DNA of 7,807 nucleotides from JAWWBL01 sp033720975 (lineage in GTDB: Bacteria > Actinomycetota > Acidimicrobiia > Spongiisociales > ZC4RG35): NCBI GenBank assembly GCA_033720975.1, contig JAWWBL010000079.1:1-7807 (forward strand). Reading direction: 5' to 3'. A program made the translations under genes and the position numbers. Positions 6,376-7,807 of this stretch are shown in pieces; within the stretch, counting starts at the first letter, position 1, and each line of letters opens with the position of its first letter. The notes below the pieces were generated by a model. It saw only the letters and a list, made by a program, of their open reading frames with translations. It was not told where the DNA came from and ran no database searches.

Positions 6376-6657
6376 ATGCTTGATGGATTCACCCAGGACC
6401 AGCTTTGGCAGTTCGCCAACATTGCCGGGTTGGTAGTGGTCGTTGCGGTAGCGGCGTTGCTGACGATTCTCGTCCTCACCGTGAGGAGAATCGAGCAGAC
6501 CTTCGTGATGATCCGCGACACCTTGCAGCAGGCTGCGGCAAATACCGCCGACACGGCGCTCATTGCCGAAACGGCCAAGCGAGTAGACGCGGTGCTGGTT
6601 GAGGGTTTGGAGCATCACCTGTTCCTCGGCCGTGTTCTCGATCAGGTGCGCTCATGA
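6376..6657 (+). CDS. small single-TM membrane protein, fourth of five
   Basis: This 93-residue protein is unrecognised by name. It begins with MLDGFTQDQLWQFANI, then a transmembrane helix at about 16-36, followed by RRIEQ, so the tail is predicted to be cytoplasmic. The tail contains LQQAAANTADTA from residue 50, a mixed-charge helix, and VLVEGLEHHLFLG near 73-85. The double histidine at 80-81 has no equivalent in the neighbouring protein. The RRI, LQ, NTA and GL positions match the preceding gene, so the two look like a duplicated pair. GGGAGGT at 6363-6369 lies six bases before the ATG. The stop overlaps the start of the next gene (ATGA at 6654-6657), which suggests translational coupling. 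No catalytic or metal-binding motif is obvious. Confidence 0.78.
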   Translation: MLDGFTQDQLWQFANIAGLVVVVAVAALLTILVLTVRRIEQTFVMIRDTLQQAAANTADTALIAETAKRVDAVLVEGLEHHLFLGRVLDQVRS

Positions 6658-7013
6658 ACGCCATGGTGGTTTTCACGGTCGTCGACATCGTTCTGCTGGT
6701 GGCCGGCTTGGCGACATACCTGTACATCGTGGGGGGTCAGTTGAGCAGGGTGGGCGTTCTCGTCGAGGAGTGCTCCGAGTTGGTGTGGGACGTCAAGCGC
6801 CACGCCGAGGTGATCGACTCTGGATTGGCGAGCATAAACCACACCGGGCAGGTCATCGCGGGCGCGTTGCCGCTGCTCTACGACATGGGGGAGCGGATCG
6901 TGGTCGGCGCCACCTTCGATCACGATGAGGCAGTCCATCGCCCCGCAGCTGCTCCTGCTTCGGGTTTCCGTCGGTCCAGGATGCTCGAGTCGGTGGGATA
7001 CGACCCCGACTGA
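6654..7013 (+). CDS. small single-TM membrane protein, fifth of five, with extended tail
   Basis: This is the longest of the five small proteins, at 119 residues, and I cannot name it. A transmembrane helix at about 5-27 follows almost directly on the start. A predicted cytoplasmic helix then contains LVEECSELVWDVKRHAEVI (36-54) and a segment with GLASINHTGQVI and ALPLLYDMGERIV. The last 30 residues are different: acidic (FDHDEAVH), then Pro/Ala-rich, then basic (FRRSRM) and probably disordered. Cys40 is the only cysteine in the five proteins. Its ATG overlaps the previous stop by four bases, and only a weak AGG precedes it, so translation probably depends on coupling. The Asn-Thr/His-Thr-Gly element recalls the NTA motif of the two preceding proteins, but the alignment is too short to claim homology. 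Confidence 0.8.
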   Translation: MNAMVVFTVVDIVLLVAGLATYLYIVGGQLSRVGVLVEECSELVWDVKRHAEVIDSGLASINHTGQVIAGALPLLYDMGERIVVGATFDHDEAVHRPAAAPASGFRRSRMLESVGYDPD

Positions 7014-7028
7014 CTTCGGAGACGACCC

Positions 7029-7535
7029 TTGACCGCGAGTGGAAGGATCTTCAGCCTCGGTCCCAATGAGGGGGAGGCCATGTTCGTGCTCGGCGACGTC
7101 GTGACCTTCAAGATCACTGCCGCCGAGTCTGAGAACGCCTATTTCCTGACTGAGATCATCAGTGTGCCCGGAGGTGGGCCCGCGTTCCTCCACACCCATG
7201 TCCCCCAGGAGACCTTCTGGATCCTCGAGGGGGAGTACGAGGTGTACGGCCAAGACGAAGATGGGGAGAAGTACGCGATCCCGGCAGTTCCGGGAACGAC
7301 CGTCCACATCCCCGGGAACGCCCCACACGGTTTTCGCAACGTTGGTGATAGCACGGGCAAGCTGTTGGCCCTCTACTCACCAGTGGTGCATCAACCGGAG
7401 TTCTTCAAGGAGATAGGCGTCCCGATGGAGTCTTCCCTAGCCGAAATGCCCGTGGACCAGATGCCTAGCAACGAGCGCATCCTCGAGGTTCTGGCGAAGC
7501 ACGAGATGCGGCTGCTCGAAGATCTTCCCGAGTAG
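7029..7535 (+). CDS. single-domain cupin protein
   Basis: This 168-residue protein has one conserved-barrel cupin domain. Motif 1 reads GGGPAFLHTHVPQETFWILEG, in which His55, His57 and Glu61 are the expected metal ligands. Motif 2 reads PGTTVHIPGNAPHGFRN, in which His100 is the fourth ligand. All four usual ligands are present, so a bound divalent metal is likely. The substrate cannot be read from sequence, because cupins of this size include dioxygenases, isomerases and sensors. The tail after about residue 120 is helical and charged (SNERILEVLAKHEMRLLE). The TTG start has GGAG seven bases upstream and gives a complete domain. The gene follows the last small membrane protein by 15 bases and is the last gene in the run. 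A link to CO dehydrogenase is suggested only by position. Confidence 0.88.
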   Translation: MTASGRIFSLGPNEGEAMFVLGDVVTFKITAAESENAYFLTEIISVPGGGPAFLHTHVPQETFWILEGEYEVYGQDEDGEKYAIPAVPGTTVHIPGNAPHGFRNVGDSTGKLLALYSPVVHQPEFFKEIGVPMESSLAEMPVDQMPSNERILEVLAKHEMRLLEDLPE

Positions 7536-7538
7536 CAG

Positions 7539-7560
7539 ATGACATCTTCCGATATGTCAT
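7539..7560. terminator. weak hairpin between convergent genes, possible terminator
   Basis: ATGACAT (7539-7545) and ATGTCAT (7554-7560) form a perfect seven-pair inverted repeat around an eight-base loop, just past the cupin stop. There is no following T-run, and the stem is AT-rich, so it would be a weak terminator at best. A second short palindrome, GCGT-GTTC-ACGC (7583-7594), lies downstream. Both sit in the intergenic stretch 7536-7635 between convergent genes, where transcription from each side should end. I see no gene or promoter in that stretch. Confidence 0.3.
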
Positions 7561-7635
7561 GCTCGATGTCGGCTAGAAGTCGGCGTGTTCACGCTCGTTC
7601 ATCCGAGGCTCATTCCCGGGAGGGTGGGCTCTCTT

Positions 7636-7807
7636 TCACCGTTCGGGCGGAGTATCTCGCCTCGTAGTCAGCGGTTTGGCGGTGGGCGCCTCGTAGGAGC
7701 CAATCCACTCTTCTTTCCAGGCTCGATCGAACTGCTCCTCATTGCAGCTGGGGTGATAGATCGAGATGAGCTCCTCGGTGATCCTTGCTCGGTGTGACGG
7801 TGTCCCA
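7636..7807 (-). CDS. C-terminal end of an unidentified protein, partial at window edge
   Basis: The reverse strand reads open from the right edge to a TGA at 7636-7638, giving 56 C-terminal residues. The sequence looks like real protein: ITEELISIYHPSCNEEQFDR, then an aromatic and acidic stretch AWKEEWIGSYEAPT, then a basic and Pro-rich end (TTRRDTPPER). The composition and aromatic content are better than those of the forward-strand reading in the same place. I do not recognise the family. The gene converges on the cox operon with about 100 bases between them, so it belongs to a separate transcript. Its start lies outside the window. Confidence 0.6.
   Translation of the reverse strand, partial: GTPSHRARITEELISIYHPSCNEEQFDRAWKEEWIGSYEAPTAKPLTTRRDTPPER

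Noticed and set aside
7608..7633. Imperfect inverted repeat GAGGCTCA / TGGGCTCTC as a terminator for the reverse gene
   Set aside because: The arms have mismatches and no T-run on either strand. It is too weak to list as a separate feature.
7585..7797. Forward-strand frame of 70 codons after the cupin
   Set aside because: It has a Gly/Arg/Pro-rich shadow-like composition and no good ribosome binding site. The reverse-strand reading over the same bases looks much more like protein.

Overview
The window holds one compact, co-directional operon on the + strand. Its core is a form I (Mo-Cu) aerobic carbon monoxide dehydrogenase. A convergent, partial gene on the - strand closes the right edge. 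The catalytic genes are in the order coxM (FAD subunit), coxS (2x[2Fe-2S] subunit), coxL (molybdopterin subunit), which is the form I arrangement. CoxL carries the form I active-site loop VAYRCSFR, including the cysteine that carries copper, rather than the AYRGAGR loop of form II relatives. CO oxidation (CO + H2O to CO2 + 2 H+ + 2 e-) is therefore the best-supported function.

Layout: a small proline-rich orphan protein (29-280); coxM (293-1168); coxS (1170-1712); coxL (1712-4090); an XdhC/CoxF-type maturation protein with a C-terminal YHS metal-binding-type domain (4090-5037); coxG (5021-5596); five consecutive small genes, each encoding one N-terminal transmembrane helix and a short helical tail (5607-7013); a single-domain cupin (7029-7535); a roughly 100-base intergenic stretch with weak hairpins; and the 3' end of a convergent gene (7636-7807). 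Most junctions overlap or are under 20 bases, and several are 1-17 base overlaps, so one transcript with translational coupling is likely. I see no convincing promoter, so the transcript probably begins upstream of the window.

How the parts may work together: CoxM, CoxS and CoxL form the enzyme, and electrons pass from Mo-Cu through the two Fe-S clusters to FAD. The XdhC-YHS protein probably helps build the active site, and its YHS cysteines make copper handling a reasonable hypothesis. CoxG belongs to the family that links the enzyme to the membrane and quinone pool, and here it ends in a basic hydrophobic tail. The five small membrane proteins that follow are the least explained part. They may be a membrane platform or electron-transfer accessory for the dehydrogenase, but that is inference from position and topology.

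The organism is probably a moderately high-GC bacterium (around 60% by eye), with GTG and TTG starts and strong Shine-Dalgarno sites. The gene content fits an actinobacterium such as an Acidimicrobiia-like lineage. Chloroflexota or another phylum cannot be excluded from this sequence alone. There are no RNA genes, insertion sequences, CRISPR arrays or long repeats that I can see.
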